Positions 1-9,129 of a stretch of DNA of 64,000 nt are shown here, in pieces; the first letter of the stretch is position 1, and every line of letters begins with the position of its first letter. The notes under the pieces are model-generated. The model was not told where the DNA came from. It did no database searches and saw nothing but the letters and a program-made list of their open reading frames with translations. Position numbers and translations under genes: made by a program. Where the stretch lies: positions 1-64,000 of the forward strand of contig CAMDCN010000020.1 in the NCBI GenBank assembly GCA_945890485.1. The letters run 5' to 3'. This stretch comes from Candidatus Sulfopaludibacter sp. SbA3 (GTDB lineage: Bacteria > Acidobacteriota > Terriglobia > Bryobacterales > Bryobacteraceae).

Positions 1-49
1 CCGTCCTTGCTGCCTTCGACCGCGCTGTCCCGAACTACGGCACCAAATT

Positions 50-85
50 CAACTGCCCCCCGCCTTGGTGGGCGGGGGGCAGTTG
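50..85 (-). terminator. Strong hairpin downstream of TonB receptor gene
   Basis: A perfect 15-bp inverted repeat (50-64 and 71-85) with a 6-base loop and a run of six G:C pairs in the stem. It lies about 60 bases past the stop of the minus-strand TonB receptor gene. The T-tract that would follow on the minus strand is weak (AATTT), so it may be a poor intrinsic terminator or an mRNA-stabilising 3' hairpin. Confidence 0.6.
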
Positions 86-145
86 AAACAACCGAACAAG
101 AAGAACCGTCAGCACCCGTTAAAGGTATTGACAGGTCGTTTCATA

Positions 146-3100
146 TCAGAAGAAATACTTCAGCGCCATCTGGATGGAGCGGGGCGGGTCCGTGGAGGTA
201 ATCCGTCCGAAGTTGGCCGGAGCGTTGATACTAGCCGCGGGGCCTCCCCAATTGACACGGTTGAAGGCGTTGAAGAACTCCGTCCGGAACTGCAGCGTGT
301 GGCGCTCGTAGAGCCGGAAGTTCTTCTGGATGCTGAAGTCCTCGGAAACGGAGCCGTAGCCGCGGAGACTGTTGTAGCTCGGGGCGGCGTTGCCGAAGGT
401 GAAGGCCGCGGGCTGCGACCAGGCGTTGATGTCGAGCTTGCGTTGCAGCGACGTGGCGCCGGGATCGTAGTCGCTACCGCTGACTCCTGTATCGAAGTTG
501 GTGTTGAGAATGTTGGGCCGGTTGCCGCCGCCGAAGAGCGGGATGGCGCCGCCGCCGCCGATGAACACCGGAGCGCCGGTGCGGAAGTTGTGGATGCCGT
601 TCAAGTGCCAACCGCCGGCGAAGATGTCGACGATGCGCGGAGCGTTCGCAAGCAACTTCTTGCCTTTGCCGAAGGGCAGTTCGTAGGTCCAACTGGCGAT
701 CGCAACATGCTTGCGGTCAAACCCGGCGAGCCGCTTTTCGAGGTCGCGGTTACGAGTGTCGAGTGGGGCGCCACCGGCGGCGTCGATCTCGCGGTTCGTA
801 TAGCCGGCGCCGTGGACGAGAGTCTTCGACAGCGTATACGAGAGCAGCATGGAGAAGCCATTGGAGTAGCGGCGCTGCATGCGGGTTTGCAGCGAATGGT
901 AGTTGCTGAAGCCAGTGGGCTGGGCCAGATTGTTGATGCCGGTGTACTGCGGGAAGGGCCGCAGCGCCTGCGCAACCGAGCCGCGGAAACCGGGGTAGGG
1001 AAGACGGATGCCGGCCGCGACGGCGGCGGCCGAGGAAACGTCACCATTGAGCAGATTGCCGAGGCGCAGGTTGCCGACGTCGACCTGATTCAGGTTTTCG
1101 AGGCCCGAAGGAAGGCGCAAGCTGCGGGAGCCGACGTAGCCGACATCGAGAAGGAAGTTGCCAGGCAGTTCGCGTTGCAGATTGAACGTCCAGCTATTGG
1201 TATAGCCGGCCTTGTTCGCACCGGGGTTCATGTAGTCGATCGTCGCGCCATTGAGCAGTGTGGCGTCCATGTTCGGCAGGGTGCCGGTAAAGGCCGGGAC
1301 GCCCTGGTCCATATTGAACGCGGGCACGCGGCCGTTCGAGGTGTTGGGGAATGACTGCGGAAAGGTGAATCCGGCGTTGTAGCGGCCGGGGAACTGGCCG
1401 ATTTGCGTGGCGTTGCCGGGCGAATAGAAGATGCCAAAGCCGCTGCGGATCACCGTTTTCGGCGTGAGCGTGTAAGCAAGACCGACGCGGGGCGAAAGTT
1501 GGCCGTAGTAGTTGGGCACAATGCGATCGCCATAGAAGCGAAGGGCGCCAGGGAGGTTGTTGGCGCCGGGGTTGGCGAGAGCGGGATCGAAGCCGGATTG
1601 GCGGCCCGCGGTGTCGCGGACCGTCGTGGGGATTTCGTGGCGGAAGCCGAGCGTGAAGGTCAGCTTGCTCGTCGCGCGCCAGACATCGTCAATGTAGTAC
1701 GCGTAAAACTCATTCTGCACGGTCCGTTCGCCCATAGGGAAGAAGCGCGTTCCGGAGAAGACCTCGCCGAGGAGGAAGCTGGCCCAGCCGTTGCCGAGCT
1801 GGTTAAAGCGCGGATCCGTGAGCGAGGACGTCGAGAGGTTGTTGAAGACGTAGGAGCCGCTGAGGCCGCCGTTTTGCGTACCAGCGAAATTGACGAATTT
1901 CATGAGCCGGCCCTCGCCGCCGACCTTAATCTGATGCCGGCCCTTGATCCATGAGAGGCTGGATACCCAGGCGTGGCTGATGTTGGCCGAGGGATCGTTC
2001 GGCTGCTGGGCAGAGTTGCCGATTTCGAGTCCACCGTATGTGTTGTTGATCGTGAACGTCGGGAAACCGGGGCTATCGGTGGGGATGCCAGGCAGTTGAA
2101 TGGTCTCGTTGCCTTTGCGCGTATCGAGCTGGCGGGTGGGATTCGACTTCGTATAGCCGTAGCCGACGTGGAAGAGCACCGTGGGCGTCACGGTGAGGTC
2201 GTAGTTGGTGCGATAGTTGCTGCCGCGCGTATCGGCGGTGAACCACGGGCCGAGCGGGCCATTGTTGCGGCCAAGCACGGAGTTCACGTACTGAATATTC
2301 GTGGAACGCCAAACGACGAAGCTAAGGCGCTGGGCGGACGAGATCAGATGGTCCGCTTTCAGCGACCAGATATCGTCGTTGACGGGATTTGCATTGCGGG
2401 CCAGGAAGTTGTTGAAGTAGCTGGGCAGGTCCGGGCCGGGAAGGAGCGGCGTGGTGTTGCGGGCTACGCGCGACAGGCGATTCGTCGGGATGATGTTGCC
2501 GGGGAAGGGGGTGCGCGTTCCATCGGCAGTCGTCGTGGCGGGGTCGAAGATGGGGAGGACGGCGCCGGCCGAATCGACGTGGCGCGAGAAATCGCCGCGG
2601 AGGAAATCGGCGGTGGGGAGGCTGACGAGGTTGCCGGGCAGCGGCGGCGAGTTGCGCAGGCCGGAGTAGTTGAAGTTGAAGAACGTCTTGTCCTTGCCGT
2701 TATACAGTTTCGGAATAACGACCGGGCCGCCGAAGTTGCCGCCGTACTCGTTAAAGCGGACGATGGGCCGCGTGCGATTGAAGAAAGGCCGGGCGTCGAG
2801 TTTATCGTTGCGAAGGAACTCGAAGAGGCCGCCGTGGAAGGTGTTCGAACCGGAGCGGAGCGTATAGTTGATGACGCCGAAGCCGCGGCCGAACTCGGCC
2901 GGGAAGAGCGTGTTCTGCACCTTGAACTCTTCGATGCTCTCGTAAGGCGGAGAGGACTGGGCGAGGAAGCCGGGATTCGACGAGAGCTGAGCGGAGATGC
3001 CGTCGATCAGGATCTCCTGGCCAAACTCGGGGCTGCCGTTGATGCTCTTGCCCCATTGCGTGCCGACGACGCCGGGCGTAAGGAAGATGAACGTCTCAGG

Positions 3101-3592
3101 TTGGCGGCGGCCGGAGGCGGCGGTGGTGGAAGCGCCGGAGCCGATCTGGATGGGGAGGTCGAGGAGGGTCTGCCGTTGCAGGACAGTCGAGACTTCGGGG
3201 GATGAGGTTTGGAGGGCGATGCTGCTATCGGAGACCGTGACGGCGTCGGTGGTGTTGCCGACTTCGAGGGTGATGACGATGTCGGCCTGGGTGGCGGTGA
3301 GGATGCTGAGGCCTTGGCGCACGACCTTCTTGAAGCCGGTCTTTTCGATTTCGAGGTCGTAGGCGCCGGGCGGAAGACCGCGAAGCGTGAAGCCGGAATC
3401 GGAGGACTCGGCCGTGGTGAGTTGATTAGTGGCTTGGCTCTTGAGGGTGATCCGGGCGCCGGGAACGGCCGCGCCGGAGGAGTCAACGACGGTACCGCTA
3501 AGTCCGCCGAGGTTGCCCTGGGCGTAGAGGAGGGCAAGGGGAAGTAGGAGTAGCGCGGCAAGGAGACGCAGGCGTCGGGAGGTGGGTTGCAT
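146..3592 (-). CDS. Oar-like TonB-dependent receptor with carboxypeptidase-regulatory domain
   Basis: An 1148-residue outer-membrane protein. Residues 1-25 form a signal peptide (LLLLPLALLYAQG). About 28-110 is a carboxypeptidase-regulatory Ig-like domain (LSGTVVDSSGAAVPGARITL). A plug-like region follows to about residue 240, then a long beta-barrel region ends in aromatic residues (ALKYFF), as outer-membrane barrels do. The layout matches the OmpA-related/Oar TonB-dependent receptor family that is greatly expanded in Solibacter-type Acidobacteriota. The substrate is unknown; family members are linked to uptake of large carbohydrate or peptide ligands. It is divergent from the membrane regulator at 3700, with about 100 bases between them, a pairing that suggests regulation. 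The family call is firm and the ligand cannot be read from sequence. Confidence 0.9.
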   Translation of the reverse strand: MQPTSRRLRLLAALLLLPLALLYAQGNLGGLSGTVVDSSGAAVPGARITLKSQATNQLTTAESSDSGFTLRGLPPGAYDLEIEKTGFKKVVRQGLSILTATQADIVITLEVGNTTDAVTVSDSSIALQTSSPEVSTVLQRQTLLDLPIQIGSGASTTAASGRRQPETFIFLTPGVVGTQWGKSINGSPEFGQEILIDGISAQLSSNPGFLAQSSPPYESIEEFKVQNTLFPAEFGRGFGVINYTLRSGSNTFHGGLFEFLRNDKLDARPFFNRTRPIVRFNEYGGNFGGPVVIPKLYNGKDKTFFNFNYSGLRNSPPLPGNLVSLPTADFLRGDFSRHVDSAGAVLPIFDPATTTADGTRTPFPGNIIPTNRLSRVARNTTPLLPGPDLPSYFNNFLARNANPVNDDIWSLKADHLISSAQRLSFVVWRSTNIQYVNSVLGRNNGPLGPWFTADTRGSNYRTNYDLTVTPTVLFHVGYGYTKSNPTRQLDTRKGNETIQLPGIPTDSPGFPTFTINNTYGGLEIGNSAQQPNDPSANISHAWVSSLSWIKGRHQIKVGGEGRLMKFVNFAGTQNGGLSGSYVFNNLSTSSLTDPRFNQLGNGWASFLLGEVFSGTRFFPMGERTVQNEFYAYYIDDVWRATSKLTFTLGFRHEIPTTVRDTAGRQSGFDPALANPGANNLPGALRFYGDRIVPNYYGQLSPRVGLAYTLTPKTVIRSGFGIFYSPGNATQIGQFPGRYNAGFTFPQSFPNTSNGRVPAFNMDQGVPAFTGTLPNMDATLLNGATIDYMNPGANKAGYTNSWTFNLQRELPGNFLLDVGYVGSRSLRLPSGLENLNQVDVGNLRLGNLLNGDVSSAAAVAAGIRLPYPGFRGSVAQALRPFPQYTGINNLAQPTGFSNYHSLQTRMQRRYSNGFSMLLSYTLSKTLVHGAGYTNREIDAAGGAPLDTRNRDLEKRLAGFDRKHVAIASWTYELPFGKGKKLLANAPRIVDIFAGGWHLNGIHNFRTGAPVFIGGGGAIPLFGGGNRPNILNTNFDTGVSGSDYDPGATSLQRKLDINAWSQPAAFTFGNAAPSYNSLRGYGSVSEDFSIQKNFRLYERHTLQFRTEFFNAFNRVNWGGPAASINAPANFGRITSTDPPRSIQMALKYFF

Positions 3593-3699
3593 GGCCTATC
3601 GAGTATGTAGGCAATAGCTGATAAATACTAGGGGCTAACGGTCACGCACGGGTTTAAGTTTACATTGTGCTTTCAATGACTTATGCGAGTTCGTAACCG

Positions 3700-4962
3700 T
3701 TGCGTACCGTTACGGAGCGTGATAAGCTCCCCTGCTGGAGCGTGGATTCAGTGGACAGCGCAGCGGTACAGGCCAGATCGGTTCCTCCAGAGACGGAGGC
3801 TGCCGTGCGGGCGTCTTTGGGCGAGATCCTGGCGAGTCCAGAGTTCCGGGCGAGTCAGAAGTGTCAGTTGTTTCTGACCTACGTAGTGGAAGAGGCGCTG
3901 GCGGGCCGGCAGGAGTCGCTGAAGGAGCGGGTGATTGGCGCGGAAGTGTTTGGGCGCGCCCCGGGATTTGAGACTTCGGGGGATTCGATCGTTCGGGTGA
4001 AGGCAACCGAGGTGCGGCGGCGGTTGGCCAAGTTCTACAAGGACCGGCCCGCGTCCGGGATGCGCGTTGAGCTTCCGACGGGATCCTATGTGCCGGTATT
4101 CCATTGGGAGGAGGCGGCTGATCCGATCGTGGTGGAGACCGGCACGCCAGTCGCGCCCGCTCTCCGCTGGAATAGGCGGGCGATGATCGGGATGGCCGTG
4201 GGTGGACTCGGCGTGGGCCTGGGCGGTTGGACCATGTGGCCGCGGGCGCGGGCGCTGGACGCGTTCTGGGATCCGCTGATCTCCGCCCCAGGGCAGTTGG
4301 TGGTTTGCGCCAGCGGAGCCCCAGGGGTGTCGGCCGCCGACCAATCGGTGGTGGAGGCGTTGCAGCGGCCGCATCCGCCGGAGGCGACGATCCGGTTGAA
4401 CCAACTGGTGCTGAGCCGGCAGGCGCAGACGTCTTGGCCGACGGTGCAGGCGCTGGTGGACGTGACGCGCATGCTGGCTGTCGCGGGTAAGCCGTTTCAC
4501 GTGCGCGTAGCCGGCGAGATGTCGTTCGACCAGGTGAACGGGCAGCCGATGGTGGTCATCGGGATGTTCTCGAATCCGTGGACGATTGAATTGACCCGGC
4601 ATTTGCGCTTCAGCTTCGAGATCGCCGCCGATGGTCACTACCTGGTGAAGGACTCGCAACGGCCGGAAATGGTGCGACACGTGCGGGGACTCTATCCGGT
4701 GTCCGCGATGCCGGTGGACTATGCGTTGGTGACCCGTTTGGTGGACCCGCAGTTGAACCGGCGGGTGATCGCGATTGGCGGAATCTCCGGTTTGGGGACG
4801 CAGGTGGCGGCGGACTTCGCGACGAACGAAAGAAGTTGGGAGCAGGTGGCGCAGGCAGCGCCGGCTGGCTGGGAGAAGGGAAACCTGCAGGTTCTGCTGG
4901 AAACGCGCATCGTGGGCGATACGCCGAGCCCGCCCACGATTGCGGCGATTCACGCCTGGTAG
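3700..4962 (+). CDS. Membrane protein with acidobacterial helical regulatory domain
   Basis: A 420-residue protein. Residues about 34-130 form a conserved helical domain (ILASPEFRASQKCQLFLTYV, then VIGAEVFGRAPGFE and IVRVKATEVRRRLAKFY). This domain is found at the N-terminus of many acidobacterial and proteobacterial membrane proteins often labelled adenylate-cyclase-like or TPR proteins. Residues 161-180 are one transmembrane helix (MIGMAVGGLGVGLGGW), and residues 185-420 form an extracytoplasmic domain with no family I recognise. I infer a one-pass regulator or sensor that may govern the divergent TonB receptor. The frame opens with TTG at 3700; GTG at 3742 or 3751 are alternative starts, the latter preceded by GGAG. 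Its stop lies directly against the stop of the carbamoyltransferase gene on the other strand. Confidence 0.7.
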   Translation: MRTVTERDKLPCWSVDSVDSAAVQARSVPPETEAAVRASLGEILASPEFRASQKCQLFLTYVVEEALAGRQESLKERVIGAEVFGRAPGFETSGDSIVRVKATEVRRRLAKFYKDRPASGMRVELPTGSYVPVFHWEEAADPIVVETGTPVAPALRWNRRAMIGMAVGGLGVGLGGWTMWPRARALDAFWDPLISAPGQLVVCASGAPGVSAADQSVVEALQRPHPPEATIRLNQLVLSRQAQTSWPTVQALVDVTRMLAVAGKPFHVRVAGEMSFDQVNGQPMVVIGMFSNPWTIELTRHLRFSFEIAADGHYLVKDSQRPEMVRHVRGLYPVSAMPVDYALVTRLVDPQLNRRVIAIGGISGLGTQVAADFATNERSWEQVAQAAPAGWEKGNLQVLLETRIVGDTPSPPTIAAIHAW

Positions 4963-6507
4963 CTACTTTTCGAGGAAGAAGTAGCCGGCGATCATTGCGT
5001 CGATGCCGGAGGAGTAGAAGCTGCGGACGGCGTCGCGCGGGGTGCAGACGAGCGGGTCGCCGAAGAGGTTAAACGAGGTGTTGAAGAGCACGGGCAGGCC
5101 GAATTCGGCAGCCGCGGCGTGGAGCAGGCGCCAGTAGAGAGGGTTGTCCTGCTCTGCGACCGTGTGAACGCGGACGTAGTCGCCACCCAGAATGACGCTC
5201 GAAAACTGTTGGCGATAAGCGGGGCGGACGCGGCTGACGGTGGAGAGAAAACGCGCGTTCTCCCCGACATCGAAGTATTGGCTGGCGAGTTCCACCGGAA
5301 CGCTCGCGGCGAACTTGCGGAACGGCTCGCGGTGCTTGATGAAGCTGTTGAGATTCTCCGTCGAGTAGGGATTGACGGGACTCGCGAGGATGCTGCGGTT
5401 GCCCAGTGCACGGGCGCCGAACTCCATGCGGCCTTGCATCCAGGCGAGGATCTTATCCTGCTTTAGCTGGGCGATGGCGGTCGACAGAATTGCGTCGGTG
5501 GTGATCAGCGTCTTAAAGCTGAGCTTGCAGTTTTCAAGAACCTGTTTGAACTGCTCGGTGGAATACTCGGGTCCCCAGCAGAAGTTGCCCATCTCGATGG
5601 ACCGGCCCCAGACGATCGCCGCGGCGCCAAGCGCCGTACCCGTGTTGCCGGCCGCCGGCTGGACAAAGACCCGGTCATACATGCCGCTGCGTTCGAGCGC
5701 TTCGACCAACAGCGCATTCCAAAAGAGACCGCCAGCGAGGCATAGGTTGCCGCCGCGGCCGGCGAGGTGGATGACGAGGCTGGTGACCGCGGCCTGGAGG
5801 CTGGCGGCGACGTCAGCTTTCAAACGGTCCGGGACGGGAGCGCCGTCGGCGAGGCCGAGTTCGGAGTAGAATTTACCGCTGAACCAGGGGCCGTCGAAGT
5901 AGCTGCGGTCGGCTGGCTTCAGCCAGTCGGCGCTGGCGGGCAGGATCTGCTCGAAGACCCCTTGATAGACGGGTTGCCCGGCGGTGGCGAGCCACTGGAC
6001 CTTGTGCTCGTCGGCGTTCGGGGTGAAGCCGAGGAGTTCCGTGACGCGGCCATACAGGTCACCGACAGAGTCGGGAAAGTAGAGTTCGTGAAGGGTTTGC
6101 AGCCCGGATTCCGAGGCTTGCCATTTGGCGCCACAGCGGAAGTCGCCCAGACGATCGAGCGTGAGAACGGTGGCTTGGGAGAAGCCGGAGTAGTAGAAGG
6201 CCGAGGCGGCGTGCGCGGCGTGATGTTCGACAACCGAAATCCGTGCGCCGGGAAACTGATGGCGCAGATCGAGGTGGGTTTCCGATTCGGGGCCTTGGCT
6301 GAACGGCCGGGCCACGGCGACCACTTCGACATCGCGGGCGTCGAGCCCGGCGATGTCGAGGCACGTGCGAATGGCTTCCAGTGGGAGTTCGTCGAGGGTG
6401 GCACGGCGAGCCACTTTACGCTGCTCGACCGCGGCGGCGACCTTACCGTCGCGGAGAAGTACGCAGGCGGGATCGTTGCGCAGGCCGCCAATTCCGAGAA
6501 TGATCAT
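4963..6507 (-). CDS. NodU/CmcH-family carbamoyltransferase
   Basis: A 514-residue cytoplasmic enzyme expected to transfer a carbamoyl group from carbamoyl phosphate to a hydroxyl group of a sugar or natural product. The N-terminal ASKHA-fold domain starts IILGIGGLRNDPACVLL and contains the metal-site histidine motif VEHHAAHAASAFYYSG (about 91-106). The C-terminal domain carries the family signature GRMEFGARALGNRSILASP and ends FYSSGIDAMIAGYFFLEK. Length fits stand-alone family members. It begins 4 bases after the gltX stop with AAGG upstream, so it is probably co-transcribed with the translation genes, although no obvious acceptor-synthesis gene is adjacent. Surface-polysaccharide carbamoylation is possible; the acceptor is unknown. 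Confidence 0.9.
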   Translation of the reverse strand: MIILGIGGLRNDPACVLLRDGKVAAAVEQRKVARRATLDELPLEAIRTCLDIAGLDARDVEVVAVARPFSQGPESETHLDLRHQFPGARISVVEHHAAHAASAFYYSGFSQATVLTLDRLGDFRCGAKWQASESGLQTLHELYFPDSVGDLYGRVTELLGFTPNADEHKVQWLATAGQPVYQGVFEQILPASADWLKPADRSYFDGPWFSGKFYSELGLADGAPVPDRLKADVAASLQAAVTSLVIHLAGRGGNLCLAGGLFWNALLVEALERSGMYDRVFVQPAAGNTGTALGAAAIVWGRSIEMGNFCWGPEYSTEQFKQVLENCKLSFKTLITTDAILSTAIAQLKQDKILAWMQGRMEFGARALGNRSILASPVNPYSTENLNSFIKHREPFRKFAASVPVELASQYFDVGENARFLSTVSRVRPAYRQQFSSVILGGDYVRVHTVAEQDNPLYWRLLHAAAAEFGLPVLFNTSFNLFGDPLVCTPRDAVRSFYSSGIDAMIAGYFFLEK

Positions 6508-6511
6508 AAAA

Positions 6512-7927
6512 CTAAACCTTTTTCAGCCGAGCGATGGAACGGTCTCGGCCAATGGCCGTGAAGACGTGGAAGGCGCTGGGGCCGACGGCTTGGCCGGTGA
6601 GAGCGGCGCGGGAGCCATTGATGAGAATGCCGGGCTTGACGTTGGCCTCGGCGGCAAGAGCGCGGAGCGTCTTTTCGACGGAGGCCTCGGTGAACTCGGC
6701 CTCGGCTTCCAGGCGAACGCCAAGCTCGCGGAGGAGTTCGCGGGCCTGGGGCTCGTCGAGACGTTCCGCGGCGGCCGGTTCGATTTCGAACTCTTCGGCG
6801 AAGTAGGGACGGCCTTTGGTGGCGAAGTCGTGCAGCGAGGTGTAGCGGGCGCGGATCGTGTCGACGACGAAGGCGAAGCTGGGTTCGTCGGGCGTCAAAC
6901 CAGCGGTCTCCAGATGCGTGCGAACCGCCGGCAGCAGATCGTTGATCGGCATCGACCGGAGGTGCTGGCCGTTGAGCCATTGAGCCTTGGGGTCGATGGG
7001 ATCTTCGTCGGAGAAGTTGACGACGGCGTTCGAGCGGTTGACGCCGCCGAACGTGAAGGCGTCGATCAGCTCCTGGATCGACATCTGCTCGCGGTTGTTC
7101 TTAGGCGACCAGCCGAGCAGGCAAAGGAAATTGATGTAGGCCTGGGGGAGGAAGCCGGCATCGCGATAGGTGGTGACGCTGACGACCGGGCCGTGCTTGC
7201 GCTTCGATAGCTTGGCGCCGTCGGGCGCGATCAGCAGCGGCAGGTGGGCGAACTTTGGCTTCGTATCGCTGAGCGCTTCGAAGATCAGGACGTGCTTAAA
7301 CGTATTGGTGAGATGGTCCTGGCCGCGGATGATGTGATCGATGCGGAGGTCGACGTCGTCGGCGCATGAGGCCATGTGGTACGTCGGCATCCCGTTCGAA
7401 CGGAGCAGGGCAAAGTCTTCGATCTCGTCAGCCTTCTTGTACTGGTCGCCGAATACGGAATCCTTGAACTTGACGGCGCGGTTCTCGCCACGCGGTACGC
7501 GGAAGCGGACGACGAACGGTTCGCCGGCGGCGGCGCGGCGGTCCGATTCCTCGGTCGAGATTTCACGCATTCCGGCGTTGAACAACCAGGGGCCGGAGTC
7601 GTCGGCCCGCTCTTCTTCTTCCGTTTGCGCGGGGGTGAAGTCGCGGTAGGCAAGTCCGGCGGCAAGAATGCGGTTCGCCATCTCCTTATGAAGATCGAGG
7701 CGCTCGGATTGCCGATAGTACTCGTCCCAAGTGAGGCCGAGCCATTTGAGGCCATCAAAAATCGAGTCGATCGAGGCCTGGGTATTGCGCTCGACGTCGG
7801 TATCGTCGAGCCGCAGGATCATGGTGCCGTTGTTCTTCCGGGCGTAGAGCCAGTTGAAGATGAACGTGCGGGCGGAACCGATATGCAGGTATCCGGTGGG
7901 GGAAGGGGCGAAGCGAACGCGGGGCAT
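6512..7927 (-). CDS. gltX: Glutamyl-tRNA synthetase
   Basis: A 471-residue class I aminoacyl-tRNA synthetase that charges tRNA-Glu. The Rossmann core carries the HIGH motif as PTGYLHIG (residues 10-17) and the KMSKS loop as KLSKRKH (about 244-250). The C-terminal helical anticodon-binding domain follows. Length matches bacterial GluRS. Whether it is discriminating or also charges tRNA-Gln cannot be told here, because no gatCAB or glnS lies in the window. It follows the BON-domain gene by 4 bases and precedes the carbamoyltransferase by 4 bases in a minus-strand operon. Confidence 0.97.
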   Translation of the reverse strand: MPRVRFAPSPTGYLHIGSARTFIFNWLYARKNNGTMILRLDDTDVERNTQASIDSIFDGLKWLGLTWDEYYRQSERLDLHKEMANRILAAGLAYRDFTPAQTEEEERADDSGPWLFNAGMREISTEESDRRAAAGEPFVVRFRVPRGENRAVKFKDSVFGDQYKKADEIEDFALLRSNGMPTYHMASCADDVDLRIDHIIRGQDHLTNTFKHVLIFEALSDTKPKFAHLPLLIAPDGAKLSKRKHGPVVSVTTYRDAGFLPQAYINFLCLLGWSPKNNREQMSIQELIDAFTFGGVNRSNAVVNFSDEDPIDPKAQWLNGQHLRSMPINDLLPAVRTHLETAGLTPDEPSFAFVVDTIRARYTSLHDFATKGRPYFAEEFEIEPAAAERLDEPQARELLRELGVRLEAEAEFTEASVEKTLRALAAEANVKPGILINGSRAALTGQAVGPSAFHVFTAIGRDRSIARLKKV

Positions 7928-7931
7928 CGGG

Positions 7932-8216
7932 CTAGTCGATACTGCCGGTGGGCGACACGCGGAGATCGTTATTTACCTTTTTGGCGCCTTTCATTTTCAT
8001 CACCAGCTTTTCGGCCTTGGCCTTCGCCTTGTCGGTGCGGACGATGCCTTTTAGCGTGACGACGCCTTCCTTCACGTCGACTTCGAGCGCCCCACCCTTC
8101 ACTTCCGGATCGCCGGCCAACCGAAGGCGGATCTGGTCGTAGAGCCGGTCATCATCCTTCTGGTCGGCGGCGAAGGCCAGGCCGAGGCTCATTAGGGCGA
8201 TTGCCAGTTTATTCAT
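7932..8216 (-). CDS. Secreted single BON-domain protein
   Basis: A 94-residue protein with a short signal peptide (MNKLAIALMSLGLAFA) followed by one BON domain (DRLYDQIRLRLAGDPEVKGG, then EVDVKEGVVTLKGIVRTDKA and VNNDLRV). BON domains in OsmY-like periplasmic proteins bind phospholipid or membrane surfaces. GTG at 8219 and ATG at 8216 are both possible starts; ATG is chosen. The start lies inside the end of era, so translation is probably coupled. It is an accessory envelope gene inside a run of translation genes. Confidence 0.85.
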   Translation of the reverse strand: MNKLAIALMSLGLAFAADQKDDDRLYDQIRLRLAGDPEVKGGALEVDVKEGVVTLKGIVRTDKAKAKAEKLVMKMKGAKKVNNDLRVSPTGSID

Positions 8217-9129
8217 CACGTTCTCCCGTCATTCTTCTCCAATCTAACTCATTCAGGAACTCGGGCTGGTTGCGCCAGTCCGGCCGGACCTTTACGAAGA
8301 GCTCGAGAAAGATCTTCGTGCTGAAGAACTCCTCCATTTCAAGACGTGCGGCGGTGCCAATGGATTTCAACATTGCGCCCTTCTGGCCAATGACGATTGT
8401 CTTCTGCCCCTGGCGCTCTACATAGATGGTGGCGCTGATCTTGGTGAGCTTCGGCGTCTCTTCCCACGTGTCGACGAGAACCGCGACGGCATGGGGCACC
8501 TCCTGATGCGTCTCGGCGAGGATCTTTTCGCGGATCATCTCGGCCGCCAGGAAGCGGGACGGCATCTGGGTGATGTGGTCGTCCGGGTAGATTTTCGACG
8601 CGCGCGGCAGGAGCTTGATGATTTCGTCGCGGACCTGCTCGACGCCTTCGCCAGACTGCGCGGAGATGGGGACGTAGGCGGCGAACTCGTGGTGTTTGGG
8701 GAACTGTTCGAGGAGGCCGAGGATTTTCTTCGGGTCGTCGACTAAGTCGGTCTTATTCAGGACGAGGATCGTCGGGACGTTGGCCTTCTTAACCAGCGCG
8801 ATCGCGCCTTCGACTTCGGTCGAGATGACCCGCTGGGCATCATGAACGAAGACGAGCACGTCGATCGAGTCGAGCGAGGCGCGGACGGACCGCATCATTT
8901 TCTGGTTATAGGGCGTGTCCGACTTGTGGATGCCGGGGGTATCGACAAAGACAATCTGGGCGGATGGGGTGGTCAATACCCCGTCGAGAGCCGTGCGCGT
9001 CGTTTGGGGTTTGGAGCTGACAATGGCCAGCTTTTCTCCAATCAGAGCGTTCAACAGCGTGGATTTTCCGGCGTTGGGCAGTCCAATGATGGACGCGGTT
9101 CCGGCGCGAAATGCGAGGCGCCTAGGCAT
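8209..9129 (-). CDS. era: GTPase Era
   Basis: A 306-residue essential GTPase that binds the 3' end of 16S rRNA and helps mature the 30S subunit. G1 is GLPNAGKST (16-24), G3 is DTPG, and G4 is NKTD. The C-terminal KH domain includes IVIGQKGAMLKSIGTAAR, which contains the GxxG RNA-binding loop (QKGAML). Its start overlaps the preceding CorC-type gene by 8 bases and its end overlaps the BON gene start, so the block is probably translated in a coupled way. The YbeZ-YbeY-CorC-Era order is a common bacterial ribosome-maturation cluster. Confidence 0.97.
   Translation of the reverse strand: MPRRLAFRAGTASIIGLPNAGKSTLLNALIGEKLAIVSSKPQTTRTALDGVLTTPSAQIVFVDTPGIHKSDTPYNQKMMRSVRASLDSIDVLVFVHDAQRVISTEVEGAIALVKKANVPTILVLNKTDLVDDPKKILGLLEQFPKHHEFAAYVPISAQSGEGVEQVRDEIIKLLPRASKIYPDDHITQMPSRFLAAEMIREKILAETHQEVPHAVAVLVDTWEETPKLTKISATIYVERQGQKTIVIGQKGAMLKSIGTAARLEMEEFFSTKIFLELFVKVRPDWRNQPEFLNELDWRRMTGERDE

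Noticed and set aside
65-1354. A 429-codon open frame on the plus strand opposite the TonB receptor gene
   Set aside because: It is an antisense shadow of a conserved gene in high-GC DNA; its translation has repetitive Ala/Gly/Val composition and no known family.
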